Source of the DNA: Bacillus sp. ISL-45
GTDB taxonomy: Bacteria; Bacillota; Bacilli; Bacillales; Cytobacillaceae
DNA: 64,000 nucleotides
Reading direction: 5' to 3'
Assembly (NCBI RefSeq): GCF_018613195.1
Contig: NZ_JAGGQQ010000010.1
Coordinates: forward strand, 107,623 to 171,622
A program made the translations under genes and the position numbers. This document shows positions 6,948-16,551 of the stretch, one piece after another. The notes below the pieces were generated by a model that was not told the origin of the DNA, did not search any database, and worked only from the letters and a program-made list of their open reading frames with translations. Every line of letters starts with the position of its first letter. Positions within the stretch are counted from its first letter, which is position 1.

Positions 6948-8042
6948 TTACTTTATAAACGCCTTCACCACTCCTGCAGGAATCCACCTCTGCAATGATC
7001 GATATGCTCGTCCATTTATATAAAAGAAGTAGCTGACGGGGCCGGCTGTTTTGATCATTTCCCTGGCCAGCTTCCTGATTCTCTCCTGGCGCCTTACTTT
7101 TTCATCGGACAGGTAAACGCCGAGCAGTCCGCGATTAATTAGTTTGTGGAAGTTCCGATGCGGCAATCGTGCCGTGTGATGATCGGCATTTTCCACGAAA
7201 TGCCGGAGCCGCTCGAATAATGCTTCTTCATTTTCATAATAGAAGCAGAAGTTCAAATCCCCGCCTTCAAGGTCCTCTTCCTGGTCAATGAAATAATCGA
7301 GCAGGATGTGCAGCCCTTGTATGTATGGAAAATAGCCATTCCGGATGCTGTCAGCATACTCCGGTTTGAAATCCTCGCGAAGCGCGTAGCTCACCAGGCA
7401 AAAGATTCCGAGCGTCGAGCCGGTACAGGCAGAGAATTCGTACCACTCCATGTCCGGAATATTTTCACGGTGACCGTCGAACCATGTTTGCAGTCTCGGG
7501 ACTCGCTCTTTGACCTCAACGTGCTTGTGAATCTGCAAATCACAGTAATAGTCACATAGCTCCTGCAAATGCTGCTGGATCTCATGATAATGATCCAGTT
7601 CTCCAAGGACTTCTCGGCAAACGGTCACCAGCTCGATCAGATATCCGCCATCATTCTGGTCTTCCCGTTCGCGATAGTAATTTTTCAGCTGGCTGTTAAG
7701 AGTAAGGGCATCTGACATTGATTCATGCAGCGCTGAGAAGTCCTTGGGATCCATTGACGTGCTGCGATCACAGAGATTATCAAGATAATCGCTGATTGTC
7801 TGGTATGCGACAATGAACCGGATCGCCTGCTTATATTGTTTTTTCGCAGTCAGGCTTAATATCGAGCCACCCTCACAATGAAATGTCTTATGCTTGATAC
7901 TGGCCAGCGCCTGTTTCCTTAATTCCGGATTGGGAATCTCCTCTGCCCTGCTTTTCCAGTATGCAAGCTCACGGTGTACCTGAGGCAGGACTTGCCTGTA
8001 CACACGATACATCAAACTGATGGGCATTGATGGGATCATCAT
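6948..8042 (-). CDS. ytpB: Tetraprenyl-beta-curcumene synthase YtpB
   Basis: 364 residues, all-helical, of the DUF2600 family that cyclises tetraprenyl diphosphate to C35 tetraprenyl-beta-curcumene, precursor of sporulenes and related terpenoids. Visible are RVYRQVLPQVHRELAYWK near the N terminus, Asp-rich candidate metal-binding stretches (SDYLDNLCDRSTSMD; DYFIDQEEDLEGGDLNF), and a basic helical tail. The start is one of two consecutive ATG codons (8042 or 8039). It lies 24 bp downstream of ytpA, as in B. subtilis. Confidence 0.85.
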   Translation of the reverse strand: MMIPSMPISLMYRVYRQVLPQVHRELAYWKSRAEEIPNPELRKQALASIKHKTFHCEGGSILSLTAKKQYKQAIRFIVAYQTISDYLDNLCDRSTSMDPKDFSALHESMSDALTLNSQLKNYYREREDQNDGGYLIELVTVCREVLGELDHYHEIQQHLQELCDYYCDLQIHKHVEVKERVPRLQTWFDGHRENIPDMEWYEFSACTGSTLGIFCLVSYALREDFKPEYADSIRNGYFPYIQGLHILLDYFIDQEEDLEGGDLNFCFYYENEEALFERLRHFVENADHHTARLPHRNFHKLINRGLLGVYLSDEKVRRQERIRKLAREMIKTAGPVSYFFYINGRAYRSLQRWIPAGVVKAFIK

Positions 8043-8066
8043 GCTGCAGCTTCATCCTCTCCATAG

Positions 8067-8870
8067 CTAATACACATAACCAATCGCCTTCAGCTGACTG
8101 ATGGCAAAATCATGTGCATAATCAAAAACCTCTTCTCGTTCAGGTTCGTTGAAAACTTCATGATAGCACTTCGGCCATTCTTTATATCTTTTTTCCGACA
8201 ATGGCGCATTATTGAACCATTCCTTGACAGAACGTTTATCTACAATATGATCATCGCCGCCTTGAATTAGCAAAGTCGGGACGTCCTGTACTTTATCTAT
8301 ATTTTCAAACGCCTGCTCCATTGCTGCCACCAGCTCACGGTACCAGCGCACCGACACCTTGGTGATATAGAGTGAATCATTTGCGTCGACTGCCCTGACA
8401 TCCTCATTCCTGGTGGCCATCTCGACTGACAGGCCAGGAGAAATCCTGAAAGTCGGCACAGTGACATTCAAGCCGTGCGACAGCATATCCAGCATTTTCG
8501 AAGGATAATTCACCAATCCGAGGCAAGGCGATGACAAAATCAGGCCGGCAATTTCGACCCGCTCCTCCTGCAGCATACGGATGGCAACGAGCCCGCCCAT
8601 GCTGTGGCCCAGTAAAAATACTGGGAGATCAAAGTCATACGCAGCTTCAACCCATTCTTTCACTTCCATGATATATTCGTCAAATGAATCAATATGGCCA
8701 CGGTTCGCCCTTGTCGTCATGCCCTGCCCAGGCAAATCACCCATTATGACATGAAATCCGGATGAGCGCCAGGCTTCAATCAGCCAGCCATACCGGCGAT
8801 GATGCTCCAACGCACCATGAATCATCACGATTACAGCCTTAGCATCCCCATCAGCTTCCCATTTCCACAT
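8067..8870 (-). CDS. ytpA: Alpha/beta hydrolase YtpA (lysophospholipase-type)
   Basis: 267 residues. Alpha/beta fold with oxyanion region HGALEHHRRYGW, nucleophile elbow GHSMGG (Ser in the centre), and a catalytic His near the end (CYHEVFNEP). In B. subtilis YtpA is implicated in formation of the phospholipid antibiotic bacilysocin. ATG 8870 (MWKWEADG) follows GGGGGA at 7 bp and matches the MW start of the B. subtilis protein; in-frame starts at 8876 and 8888 (TTG) are less likely. First gene of the ytpA-ytpB pair. Confidence 0.82.
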   Translation of the reverse strand: MWKWEADGDAKAVIVMIHGALEHHRRYGWLIEAWRSSGFHVIMGDLPGQGMTTRANRGHIDSFDEYIMEVKEWVEAAYDFDLPVFLLGHSMGGLVAIRMLQEERVEIAGLILSSPCLGLVNYPSKMLDMLSHGLNVTVPTFRISPGLSVEMATRNEDVRAVDANDSLYITKVSVRWYRELVAAMEQAFENIDKVQDVPTLLIQGGDDHIVDKRSVKEWFNNAPLSEKRYKEWPKCYHEVFNEPEREEVFDYAHDFAISQLKAIGYVY

Positions 8871-8938
8871 GACCATTCCCCCACTCAAATACTTTTTCTT
8901 TCTTTAAAAGAACTATAATATATAATTAGTGAATTAGA

Positions 8939-9178
8939 AAAGCGGAAGCGCCTCGGTCAGCCCCGAAAAGCGCTGGAGGGCCGAACAGTGAAGTCGCTCT
9001 TTGACTTCATTGGGCGGACCGAAACCGAAAAGTATAGCCGACTGCCCAGAAACGCAGAAACTGGAGACTCCGACAAAGAAGCGCTTTTTGCTTCTGCCGG
9101 CGGAGTTGAAGTTTCGGAGTTTCTAGGAGGCGGCACTAGACAAACGACTCGAGGGGCTAGGCGCTGGAGCTGGACAAT
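8939..9178. repeat. Long GC-rich interspersed repeat, copy 1
   Basis: About 240 bp filling the ytpA-ytoA interval. A stretch of more than 70 bp (about 9050-9122) is identical to part of the copy at 22388-22801. Internal inverted parts include AAGCGC / GCGCTT around the hinge at 9077-9095 and the terminal AAGCGCTGGAG / GCGCTGGAGCTGG motifs. Open frames in it on both strands are artefacts. Confidence 0.75.
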
Positions 9179-9252
9179 TCTCAAAGTTAATTTTATACTT
9201 TCTAATTCTAAATTAAAAACGAAAGCATCAATAAATTACAGGAGTGTGCGCA

Positions 9253-9768
9253 ATGATTTACCCTTACAAAGGAAAAACACCTAAAATAGCGGATTCTGCT
9301 TTTATTGCGGATTATGTAACAATTACCGGAGACGTCGAAATCGGCGAGGAATCGAGTGTCTGGTTCAATACCTCGATCCGCGGCGATGTAGCTCCGACGG
9401 TCATTGGCAATAAAGTCAATATCCAGGATAACTCAGTCCTGCACCAGAGTCCGAACAATCCATTAATCCTCGAAGATGAAGTGACGGTCGGACATCAGGT
9501 CATCCTTCACAGCTGCATCATCAGGAAAAAAGCCTTGATCGGGATGGGCTCGATTATCCTTGACCAGGCTGAAATCGGAGAAGGTGCGTTTATCGGTGCC
9601 GGCAGCCTTGTTCCGCAGGGAAAGAAAATCCCGCCCAACACACTGGCTTTTGGTCGCCCGGCAAAGGTCATCCGTGAATTGAATGAAGACGATATCCGCG
9701 ACATGGAACGGATCTCCAGAGAATACGCTGAAAAAGGACAATACTATAAAAGTTTGCAACAAAGGTGA
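9253..9768 (+). CDS. ytoA: Gamma-carbonic anhydrase family protein YtoA
   Basis: 171 residues forming a left-handed beta helix from imperfect hexapeptide repeats (GDVEIGEESSVWFNTSIRGD onward, ending IGAGSLVPQGKKIP). Candidate metal ligands are the His residues in LHQSPNN, VGHQV and LHSC, as in the gamma-CA/PaaY/YrdA family. ATG 9253 follows AGGAGTG; the frame extends to 9244 without support. Physiological substrate is unknown. Confidence 0.85.
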   Translation: MIYPYKGKTPKIADSAFIADYVTITGDVEIGEESSVWFNTSIRGDVAPTVIGNKVNIQDNSVLHQSPNNPLILEDEVTVGHQVILHSCIIRKKALIGMGSIILDQAEIGEGAFIGAGSLVPQGKKIPPNTLAFGRPAKVIRELNEDDIRDMERISREYAEKGQYYKSLQQR

Positions 9769-9853
9769 ATGATCCGCTAAAAAAACTCCCTCACCAGTCC
9801 GATACTAAATAATATAATATACCCTTTTATTTTTGAAATATGCGGACGTGGTG

Positions 9854-10738
9854 ATGGATGTGGACAAACTGTATTTACCGCTTGCGGCGATTATCCCGCT
9901 GGTGTTCTTGTTTTTTCTGTTGATCCGAAAACAAAATAGCATGATGAAATCTATCCTGATGTTCCTGTTTGTTTTTACATCGATCCTCGGGGCTTTCCTG
10001 ATGGAAAATGTGCAGGCTTCCCATGTTGCCAAGGCCGTACAATCGGTGAAAAACTGGCTTGAAGAGCCTGAACCGGCTTCCGAAAGGGCACCTGTGATCA
10101 TAGAAAATTATGAACCTGATATCATCCCGATTAAAAAACAGGTACTCCTGGACGCGCCGATCATCTGGCAAATGCCTGAGCTCCCAAGAGGATGTGAGGT
10201 CACAAGCCTGGCCATGCTTCTGCAGCATCAAGGGGTGGAGGCTGACAAGCTGACACTCGCAAGAGAAGTGAAGAAAAACCCTGCCGAATATCGTCTTAGT
10301 GATGGCAAAATCTATTTTGGCGATCCGAATAAAGGGTTTGTCGGCAATATGTACACCTACACAGAACCAGGACTTGGAGTCTATCACAAGCCGATTGCCG
10401 AACTGGCAGAACAGTATCTTCCCGGCAAAATAAAAGATTTGACGGGCGCAGAATTACAGGAGCTGAAAATCCACCTGTCAGATGGCCGGCCGGTTTGGAT
10501 CATCACGAACACCGAATACAGAAAACTGGACGATAGCTTTTTCCAGACATGGTATACGCCTGATGGACCCGTGAAAGTAACCATGAAGGAGCATTCAGTC
10601 CTGATTACAGGCTATGATGAACACTTCATTTACTTCAATGACCCATTAACGGGCGAAAAAAATAAAAAAGCACCCATGAAGGACTTCGTGGAAGCCTGGG
10701 TGCAAATGGGAAGGCAGGCCATTACCTACCTTCCCTGA
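9854..10738 (+). CDS. Membrane-anchored C39-like peptidase (YvpB-type)
   Basis: About 294 residues. Two N-terminal TM stretches (LAAIIPLVFLFFLLI and ILMFLFVFTSILGAFL) are followed by an extracytoplasmic papain-like domain with Cys in RGCEVTSLAMLLQH, a His in KEHSVLITGYD and the partner FNDPLTG, the pattern of peptidase_C39_2. The frame is open from a TTG at 9833; ATG 9854 is preferred. It ends 3 bp from the convergent asnB. The function is probably cell-surface peptide hydrolysis, but the substrate is unknown. Confidence 0.7.
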   Translation: MDVDKLYLPLAAIIPLVFLFFLLIRKQNSMMKSILMFLFVFTSILGAFLMENVQASHVAKAVQSVKNWLEEPEPASERAPVIIENYEPDIIPIKKQVLLDAPIIWQMPELPRGCEVTSLAMLLQHQGVEADKLTLAREVKKNPAEYRLSDGKIYFGDPNKGFVGNMYTYTEPGLGVYHKPIAELAEQYLPGKIKDLTGAELQELKIHLSDGRPVWIITNTEYRKLDDSFFQTWYTPDGPVKVTMKEHSVLITGYDEHFIYFNDPLTGEKNKKAPMKDFVEAWVQMGRQAITYLP

Positions 10739-10741
10739 TTA

Positions 10742-12637
10742 TTAAGACTGCAATACTTTTTGAGCCTCATACTCCTTTTGGTAGGAGTATTTTTTTTCGA
10801 CATACACATCATGCCACATCATGAACATCAATACCGTCCAGATTTTGCGGCTGTTATCCGCCTTGTTCTGGCAGTGGTCATCCAGCAGCTTCAAAAGGTA
10901 TGACTTATTGATGAGATGCTCTGTGTTGCTTTCCTTGATGATATTCTTTGCCCATTCATTCATTTCATTCTTCAGCCAGTGGCGGATCGGCACCGGGAAG
11001 CCCAGCTTCTTGCGGGTTAACACATGCTCAGGAACCACACCTTCAGCCGCTTTACGTAAGATATACTTCGTTGTATTATTAGCCGTCTTCAGGCTTGTAG
11101 GAATCTTCGAAGCTGTTTCGAAAACAATCTTATCCAGGAACGGAACACGAAGCTCCAGTGAATGAGCCATCGTCATTTTATCAGCTTTTAATAAAATGTC
11201 GCCGCGCATCCATGTATGAATGTCGATATATTGCATCGTATCAACCGGGTCATATCCTCTGCTCTCCCTGTAAAGAGGTTTCGTGATATCCCTGTAATCG
11301 TACTGGCCGTTATATACGTGCAGCAGCTCGCTCTTCTCTTTTTCAGTGAACATCTTCGCATTTCCGATATAACGTTCTTCCATTGGCGTCACGCCGCGTT
11401 CAATGAAGCTTTTCCCCTTCATTCCCTCTGGCATCATTTTCGCGATGCCTTTTAGCATGACCTTCCCTGCCTGTGGGATTTTTTTGAACATCTCAAGATC
11501 CTGCGGTTCACGGTAGATATTGTATCCGCCGAACAGTTCATCCGCTCCTTCACCTGAAAGGACAACCGTTACATGCTTCCGTGCTTCACGGGCAACAAAA
11601 TACAAAGGGATCGCTGCCGGGTCGGCAAGCGGGTCATCCATATGCCACATGATTTTCGGCAGTTCATCCATGTATTCCTGAGGACTGATTACATAGCTGA
11701 TGTTTTCGACACCGAGTCGATCGGCTGTTTCCTTCGCGACGTCAATTTCGCTGAAGCCATTCTGTTCAAAACCAACAGAGAATGTCTTGATTCCAGGATG
11801 GTACTGCTTCGCAATCGACGCGATGATCGAAGAATCAATTCCGCCAGAAAGGAATGATCCAACCGGCACATCACTGCGCATGTGGATTTTTACGGATTCA
11901 AACAGGACGTCCCTGATCTCCTTCGTGAATTCATCCTCCGTTTTGTGGATTGGCGAAAAGCTCGCTTTCCAGTAACGCTTGATTTCCATCGGTGAACCGA
12001 TTTTCTTTGTAAAATAATGCCCCGGTTCAAGCTTGTAAATGCCTTCGGACATTGTATTCGGCTCTGGTACGAACTGATATGTCAAATAATGCTGGAGAGC
12101 CTTGTAATCAAGGACATCGTTTTCCAGTGCAAGCAGGATACTCTTTTTCTCAGAACCAAAGAACGTGCGGTCGCCATCTTCAAAGTAGAAAAATGGCTTG
12201 ATGCCAAAATGGTCACGGGCACCGTAAAGAACCTGCTCCTGCTTATCCCAGATGACAAACGCGAACATTCCGCGCAGCTTGTCGACAGCCTGCTCTTTAA
12301 GATGGCTGTATAGAGCAATGATGACTTCAGTATCCGAGTGAGTTTCGAAGCTAAGCCCTTCTTCAATCAACTCTTCACGAAGCTCAAGATAGTTGTAGAT
12401 TTCCCCGTTGAAAATGATCCAGTAACGCTCATTTTCATAGGTCAAGGGCTGATGGCCAGCCTCAAGGTCGATGATGCTCAGACGGCGGAAGCCGAATTGG
12501 ATATGCTCATCATAGAAATATCCATCATCATCAGGCCCGCGATGGGTAATGATATTATTCATATTTTTAAACAGCTGCTTATTATATCCGCTGAATTCCT
12601 GTGCATTCTCATGTACACAACCGATAAAACCACACAT
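10742..12637 (-). CDS. asnB: Asparagine synthetase (glutamine-hydrolysing)
   Basis: 631 residues. The start at 12637 puts the catalytic Cys right after Met (MCGFIGC), as needed for the N-terminal nucleophile glutaminase domain (THRGPDDDG, NGEIYNY about 70-77). The C-terminal synthetase domain has the ATP pyrophosphatase loop SGGIDSS and later SGEGADELFGGYN. It makes Asn from Asp, Gln and ATP; in B. subtilis AsnB paralogues also amidate wall precursors. The next gene in the same direction upstream is metK, as in B. subtilis. Confidence 0.93.
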   Translation of the reverse strand: MCGFIGCVHENAQEFSGYNKQLFKNMNNIITHRGPDDDGYFYDEHIQFGFRRLSIIDLEAGHQPLTYENERYWIIFNGEIYNYLELREELIEEGLSFETHSDTEVIIALYSHLKEQAVDKLRGMFAFVIWDKQEQVLYGARDHFGIKPFFYFEDGDRTFFGSEKKSILLALENDVLDYKALQHYLTYQFVPEPNTMSEGIYKLEPGHYFTKKIGSPMEIKRYWKASFSPIHKTEDEFTKEIRDVLFESVKIHMRSDVPVGSFLSGGIDSSIIASIAKQYHPGIKTFSVGFEQNGFSEIDVAKETADRLGVENISYVISPQEYMDELPKIMWHMDDPLADPAAIPLYFVAREARKHVTVVLSGEGADELFGGYNIYREPQDLEMFKKIPQAGKVMLKGIAKMMPEGMKGKSFIERGVTPMEERYIGNAKMFTEKEKSELLHVYNGQYDYRDITKPLYRESRGYDPVDTMQYIDIHTWMRGDILLKADKMTMAHSLELRVPFLDKIVFETASKIPTSLKTANNTTKYILRKAAEGVVPEHVLTRKKLGFPVPIRHWLKNEMNEWAKNIIKESNTEHLINKSYLLKLLDDHCQNKADNSRKIWTVLMFMMWHDVYVEKKYSYQKEYEAQKVLQS

Positions 12638-12912
12638 TATGTACTTCACCTTCTCCATTTCAGAAAAAATTTAGTTTTTCATTTCAGAAAAAATTTAGTT
12701 TTGCGCTGATTTCCGCTCAAGGCGCGATTTTTATAACAAAGAACCTAAAGAAATGCATCTTTCTAAAAACATACCATCTAATACTATCATTAAACGCAAA
12801 ATTTTTGCAGTAAAATCTAAGGGAAATTTAAGGTAATACTCTATTTTACACCTTTTGAACCAGGTGCAAACCAGGTGAGTTTTTGAGTGTTCCCTGATTA
12901 GACGGCAAATAA
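12638..12912. other. asnB upstream region with a 24-bp tandem duplication
   Basis: AT-rich, no gene. A 24-bp unit (ATTTCAG, A6, TTTAG, T4-6) is repeated directly at 12657-12680 and 12681-12702, just upstream of the asnB ribosome site. Near 12855-12880 GAACCAGGTG is followed by AAACCAGGTGAG, a short direct repeat. No riboswitch or T-box consensus is seen. Confidence 0.5.
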
Positions 12913-12948
12913 TAAAGGGAGTTACATATTCCTATGCAACTCCCTTTG
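12913..12948 (-). terminator. Terminator after metK
   Basis: AAAGGGAGTT / AACTCCCTTT hairpin with an extended stem, just beyond the metK stop on the minus strand. Confidence 0.75.
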
Positions 12949-12955
12949 TACTTTT

Positions 12956-14158
12956 TTATTTATCTAGTGCTTGGGTGCGAAGCGTCTCTGCCTTGTCTGT
13001 ACGTTCCCATGGAAGGTCAACGTCAGAACGGCCAAAGTGTCCATAAGCAGCTGTCTGCTTGTAGATTGGCTTGCGCAGGTCAAGCATATTGATGATTCCA
13101 GCAGGACGAAGGTCGAAGTTGCTTTCTACAACGTCGATCAATACATCTTCGCTTACTTTGCCTGTTCCGAAAGTATCGATTGAGATGGATACCGGACGAG
13201 CAACACCGATTGCGTATGCAAGCTGAACTTCAACTTTTTCAGCAAGGCCGGCAGCTACGATGTTCTTCGCAACGTAACGTGCAGCGTATGCAGCTGAACG
13301 GTCAACTTTTGTAGGATCCTTACCAGAGAATGCGCCTCCGCCATGGCGAGCGTATCCGCCGTAAGTATCTACGATGATCTTGCGGCCAGTAAGACCTGCA
13401 TCACCCTGTGGTCCGCCGATTACGAAACGGCCAGTTGGATTGATGAAGTATTTTGTGTTTTCGTCGATCAATTCCGCTGGTACAACAGGCTTGATGACAT
13501 GTTCTTTAAGGTTGCGCTGGATTTGCTCGAGCGAAACTTCCGGGTGGTGCTGAGTGGAGATAACAATTGTATCGATGCGGACTGGCTTGTCGTTCTCATC
13601 GTACTCTACTGTTACCTGAGTTTTTCCGTCTGGACGAAGGTATGGAAGGATTTCTTCCTTGCGCACTTCAGTCAGGCGGCGGGAAATCTTATGTGCCAAT
13701 GAAATCGGAAGCGGCATTAGCTCTTTCGTTTCGTTGCAGGCAAACCCGAACATTAAGCCCTGGTCTCCTGCTCCGATTGCTTCGATTTCTGCATCGGACA
13801 TTTGGCCTTCACGTGCTTCAAGCGCCTGGTCAACACCCATTGCGATGTCAGCAGACTGCTCGTCAATTGAAGTCAATACAGCGCATGTTTCAGAGTCGAA
13901 ACCGTACTTCGCGCGAGTATAGCCAATTTCCTTGACTGTTTCACGAACGATTTTCGGAATGTCTACGTATGTAGATGTAGTGATTTCCCCTGCAACAAGT
14001 ACAAGTCCTGTTGTAACTGATGTTTCAGCAGCAACACGTGCATTAGCATCTTTTGCAAGGATCGCATCCAAAATCGCGTCAGAAATCTGGTCGCAGATTT
14101 TATCCGGATGGCCTTCTGTTACTGATTCAGAAGTGAACAAACGGCGTTTGTTTGACAT
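12956..14158 (-). CDS. metK: S-adenosylmethionine synthetase
   Basis: 400 residues. The start at 14158 ([20 protein letters not shown]) follows GGGAGG at 9 bp; upstream in-frame codons to 14203 lack family similarity. Signatures present are [10 protein letters not shown] (about residue 117) and [16 protein letters not shown] (about 265-280). It makes SAM from Met and ATP. A SAM riboswitch lies upstream, so synthesis is shut off by its own product. Confidence 0.97.
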   Translation of the reverse strand: MSNKRRLFTSESVTEGHPDKICDQISDAILDAILAKDANARVAAETSVTTGLVLVAGEITTSTYVDIPKIVRETVKEIGYTRAKYGFDSETCAVLTSIDEQSADIAMGVDQALEAREGQMSDAEIEAIGAGDQGLMFGFACNETKELMPLPISLAHKISRRLTEVRKEEILPYLRPDGKTQVTVEYDENDKPVRIDTIVISTQHHPEVSLEQIQRNLKEHVIKPVVPAELIDENTKYFINPTGRFVIGGPQGDAGLTGRKIIVDTYGGYARHGGGAFSGKDPTKVDRSAAYAARYVAKNIVAAGLAEKVEVQLAYAIGVARPVSISIDTFGTGKVSEDVLIDVVESNFDLRPAGIINMLDLRKPIYKQTAAYGHFGRSDVDLPWERTDKAETLRTQALDK

Positions 14159-14388
14159 CTGAGTTCCTCCCTTATTTATAAAAATTGATCGAGGCTGTCC
14201 CAATACAGACCCCGGGTTGATACGGTACTCATTCCCTATGTAGTATGAAATAAACGCTGAGTTTTTATTAGAAAAATTTGTTTAGGATTCATGGTGAATG
14301 TCTTTTTTTCCTAATTTCACCCACGGGAGCAATGACACCTAAGAAGGCAGTCCAGCAGCATTTCCATGCATCGGACAGAAAAAAGCAA
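14159..14388. other. Long spacer between SAM riboswitch terminator and metK start
   Basis: 230 bp with no open frame of note. It is the distal part of the metK leader if transcription begins upstream of the riboswitch. I see no further classical riboswitch; a second internal promoter cannot be excluded. Confidence 0.4.
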
Positions 14389-14590
14389 TATAAAAAACCT
14401 CTCCATTTACGAGGAAAGGTTTTTGCTTAAATCCGCGCCTTTCGCTCTTATCGTTCAAGGGCAGTTCCCTTGCGTCAGGTTAGCACCTTTGCCCGGAAAA
14501 AGATCAGCATTCCAAAGGCTGTTTTTTCACGTTTGCAGGTTGCTGGGTTTCATTGGGCCTGTCCCTCCACCAGCTCGGGATAAGAGAGTA
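14389..14590 (-). promoter_or_regulatory. SAM-I (S-box) riboswitch with terminator controlling metK
   Basis: Reading the minus strand, the aptamer runs from about 14588 to 14445: P1 CTCTTATC...GATAAGAG, the conserved GAGGGACAGGCCC region, ATGAAACCCAGCAACC, AAAGGTGCTAACCTGA and GCAAGG. It is followed by a terminator (AAAAACC...GGTTTTT, 14392-14424). All S-box consensus blocks are present. With SAM bound, transcription should stop before metK. About 230 bp separate the terminator from the metK start. Confidence 0.95.
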
Positions 14591-14798
14591 TCCGTTCAAG
14601 GACAAATCATATCGAAACTATAATTGCATGTCAATGATTTTCTCGGTAATTTTGTCGATTGTTGTTGAAAGTTTTTTTGTATAATAAAAAGGTACTTAAA
14701 TGAACCCTTTTTGCTTGACTATATAAAGAAAGAATTATATAACGCAAGTGAGGTACAAGGTAATTTTCCGAATCATTAGTATAGATTAATTGAACCAA

Positions 14799-14809
14799 TG
14801 TGTTATACT
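14799..14809 (+). promoter_or_regulatory. CcpN-like operator overlapping the pckA -10 region
   Basis: TGTGTTATACT fits the CcpN consensus TRTGHYATAYW at every position and overlaps a TATACT -10 box about 60 bp upstream of the pckA start. In B. subtilis CcpN represses pckA and gapB on glucose. A further -10-like TATAAT occurs at 14680. Confidence 0.5.
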
Positions 14810-14869
14810 AATAACGAGATGTAAACACTTACAAATTATTAATCTTTTAAAAAAGGAAGGTATTCTCCG

Positions 14870-16459
14870 ATGAATGTTGTAGGAATATCAAATGAACTTT
14901 CAGCATTATTAAAAGGAAGCAATGTACAGGTGCAGTTATCCGTTCCCCAGCTTGTTGAAAAGGTCCTGAACCGGAACGAAGGGCTCCTGACTTCAACTGG
15001 TGCAGTCAGAGCGACTACTGGTAAATATACTGGCCGTTCACCTAAAGATAAATTCATTGTCGAAGAAGAGTCAGTGAAGGATAAAATTGACTGGGGTTCT
15101 GTCAACCAGCCGATTTCCGAGGAATCTTTTACAAAGCTATATAATAAGGTATTGAATTTCCTTAAAGAAAAAGAAGAAGTTTTTGTATTCAAAGGATTCG
15201 CTGGCGCTGACAAGAAATACCGCCTTCCGATCCAGGTCATCAACGAATACGCCTGGCACAACCTTTTCGCACATCAATTGTTCATCCGTCCAACTGAGGA
15301 AGAGCTTGCAGACCATGAATCTGAATTCACGGTCATATCTGCACCGACTTTCAAAGCGGATCCAGAGGTTGATGGAACGAATTCCGAGACATTCATCATC
15401 GTTTCCTTTGAACAGCGCGTCGTGTTGATCGGCGGAACAGAATATGCGGGCGAAATGAAGAAATCGATTTTCTCCGTGATGAACTACCTGCTTCCTGAAA
15501 ACGGCATCCTTTCCATGCACTGCTCTGCAAATGTGGGACGCGAAGGAGATGTTGCATTGTTCTTCGGCTTGTCCGGAACCGGAAAAACAACTCTGTCAGC
15601 TGATAACAATCGCCGCCTGATTGGTGATGATGAGCATGGCTGGTCAGCTAACGGTGTCTTCAACATCGAAGGCGGCTGCTACGCGAAGTGCATCAACTTA
15701 TCGAAGGAAAAAGAACCGCAGATTTATGATGCAATCCGCTTCGGATCTGTTCTTGAAAATGTCGTGGTCGATGATGAGACCCGAGTTGCGGATTATGATG
15801 ACGGCAGCCTGACTGAAAACACTCGTGCAGCTTATCCGATCCAGGCAATCGATAACATCGTAGACCCTAGCATTGCCGGTCATCCGAACGCGATCGTCTT
15901 CCTGACTGCTGATGCTTTCGGAGTCTTGCCTCCAATCGCCAGGCTGACGAAGGAACAGGCAATGTACCATTTCTTGAGCGGATATACATCAAAGCTCGCT
16001 GGAACTGAGCGCGGGATCACTTCACCGCAGGCAACGTTCTCGACTTGCTTTGGTTCACCTTTCCTTCCGCTTGCAGCAACAAGATATGCGGAAATGCTCG
16101 GTGAAAAAATTGACGAGCACAATGCGAAGGTCTTCCTCGTGAACACAGGCTGGACAGGCGGGGAGTATGGCACAGGAAGCCGCATGAAGCTGGCCTACAC
16201 ACGCGCAATGGTCCAGGCAGCACTTGAGGGCGAACTGAACAATGTCGAAACCGTCAAAGACGAAATCTTCGGCCTGGATATTCCGGCACATGTACCTGGT
16301 GTACCTGACGATGTCCTCCAGCCCGTCAAAACATGGAGCGACAAAGAATCATACTACGCAAAAGCAAACGAACTCGCAGGCAAGTTCCGTGAAAACTTCA
16401 AAAAGTTCACAAACGTACCATCCGTGATCGAAGAAAAAGGCGGACCTACAGCGAAATAG
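14870..16459 (+). CDS. pckA: Phosphoenolpyruvate carboxykinase (ATP)
   Basis: 529 residues, full length. Motifs seen are the P-loop [11 protein letters not shown] (about 234-244), the metal/substrate site [12 protein letters not shown], and [12 protein letters not shown]. It converts oxaloacetate and ATP to PEP in gluconeogenesis. The start has an AAGGAAGG ribosome site about 10 bp upstream. It is divergent from metK, the conserved B. subtilis neighbourhood, and followed at once by a strong terminator. Confidence 0.97.
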   Translation: MNVVGISNELSALLKGSNVQVQLSVPQLVEKVLNRNEGLLTSTGAVRATTGKYTGRSPKDKFIVEEESVKDKIDWGSVNQPISEESFTKLYNKVLNFLKEKEEVFVFKGFAGADKKYRLPIQVINEYAWHNLFAHQLFIRPTEEELADHESEFTVISAPTFKADPEVDGTNSETFIIVSFEQRVVLIGGTEYAGEMKKSIFSVMNYLLPENGILSMHCSANVGREGDVALFFGLSGTGKTTLSADNNRRLIGDDEHGWSANGVFNIEGGCYAKCINLSKEKEPQIYDAIRFGSVLENVVVDDETRVADYDDGSLTENTRAAYPIQAIDNIVDPSIAGHPNAIVFLTADAFGVLPPIARLTKEQAMYHFLSGYTSKLAGTERGITSPQATFSTCFGSPFLPLAATRYAEMLGEKIDEHNAKVFLVNTGWTGGEYGTGSRMKLAYTRAMVQAALEGELNNVETVKDEIFGLDIPAHVPGVPDDVLQPVKTWSDKESYYAKANELAGKFRENFKKFTNVPSVIEEKGGPTAK

Positions 16460-16466
16460 ACATAAA

Positions 16467-16499
16467 GGCCATTTCCAAACGGAAATGGTCTTTTCTTTT
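16467..16499 (+). terminator. Terminator after pckA
   Basis: GGCCATTTCC / GGAAATGGTC, 10-bp stem with a 4-nt loop, followed by TTTTCTTTT. Confidence 0.9.
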
Positions 16500-16551
16500 C
16501 TCCAATCTATTGGTTAACGTGAAAAAACAAAGCTAACTATGGCAATTCATA

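Noticed and set aside
8988..9284. 98-residue frame in the long repeat
   Set aside because: The coding look comes from the repeat; the frame overlaps the ytoA start, and the repeat's second copy does not keep it as one protein.
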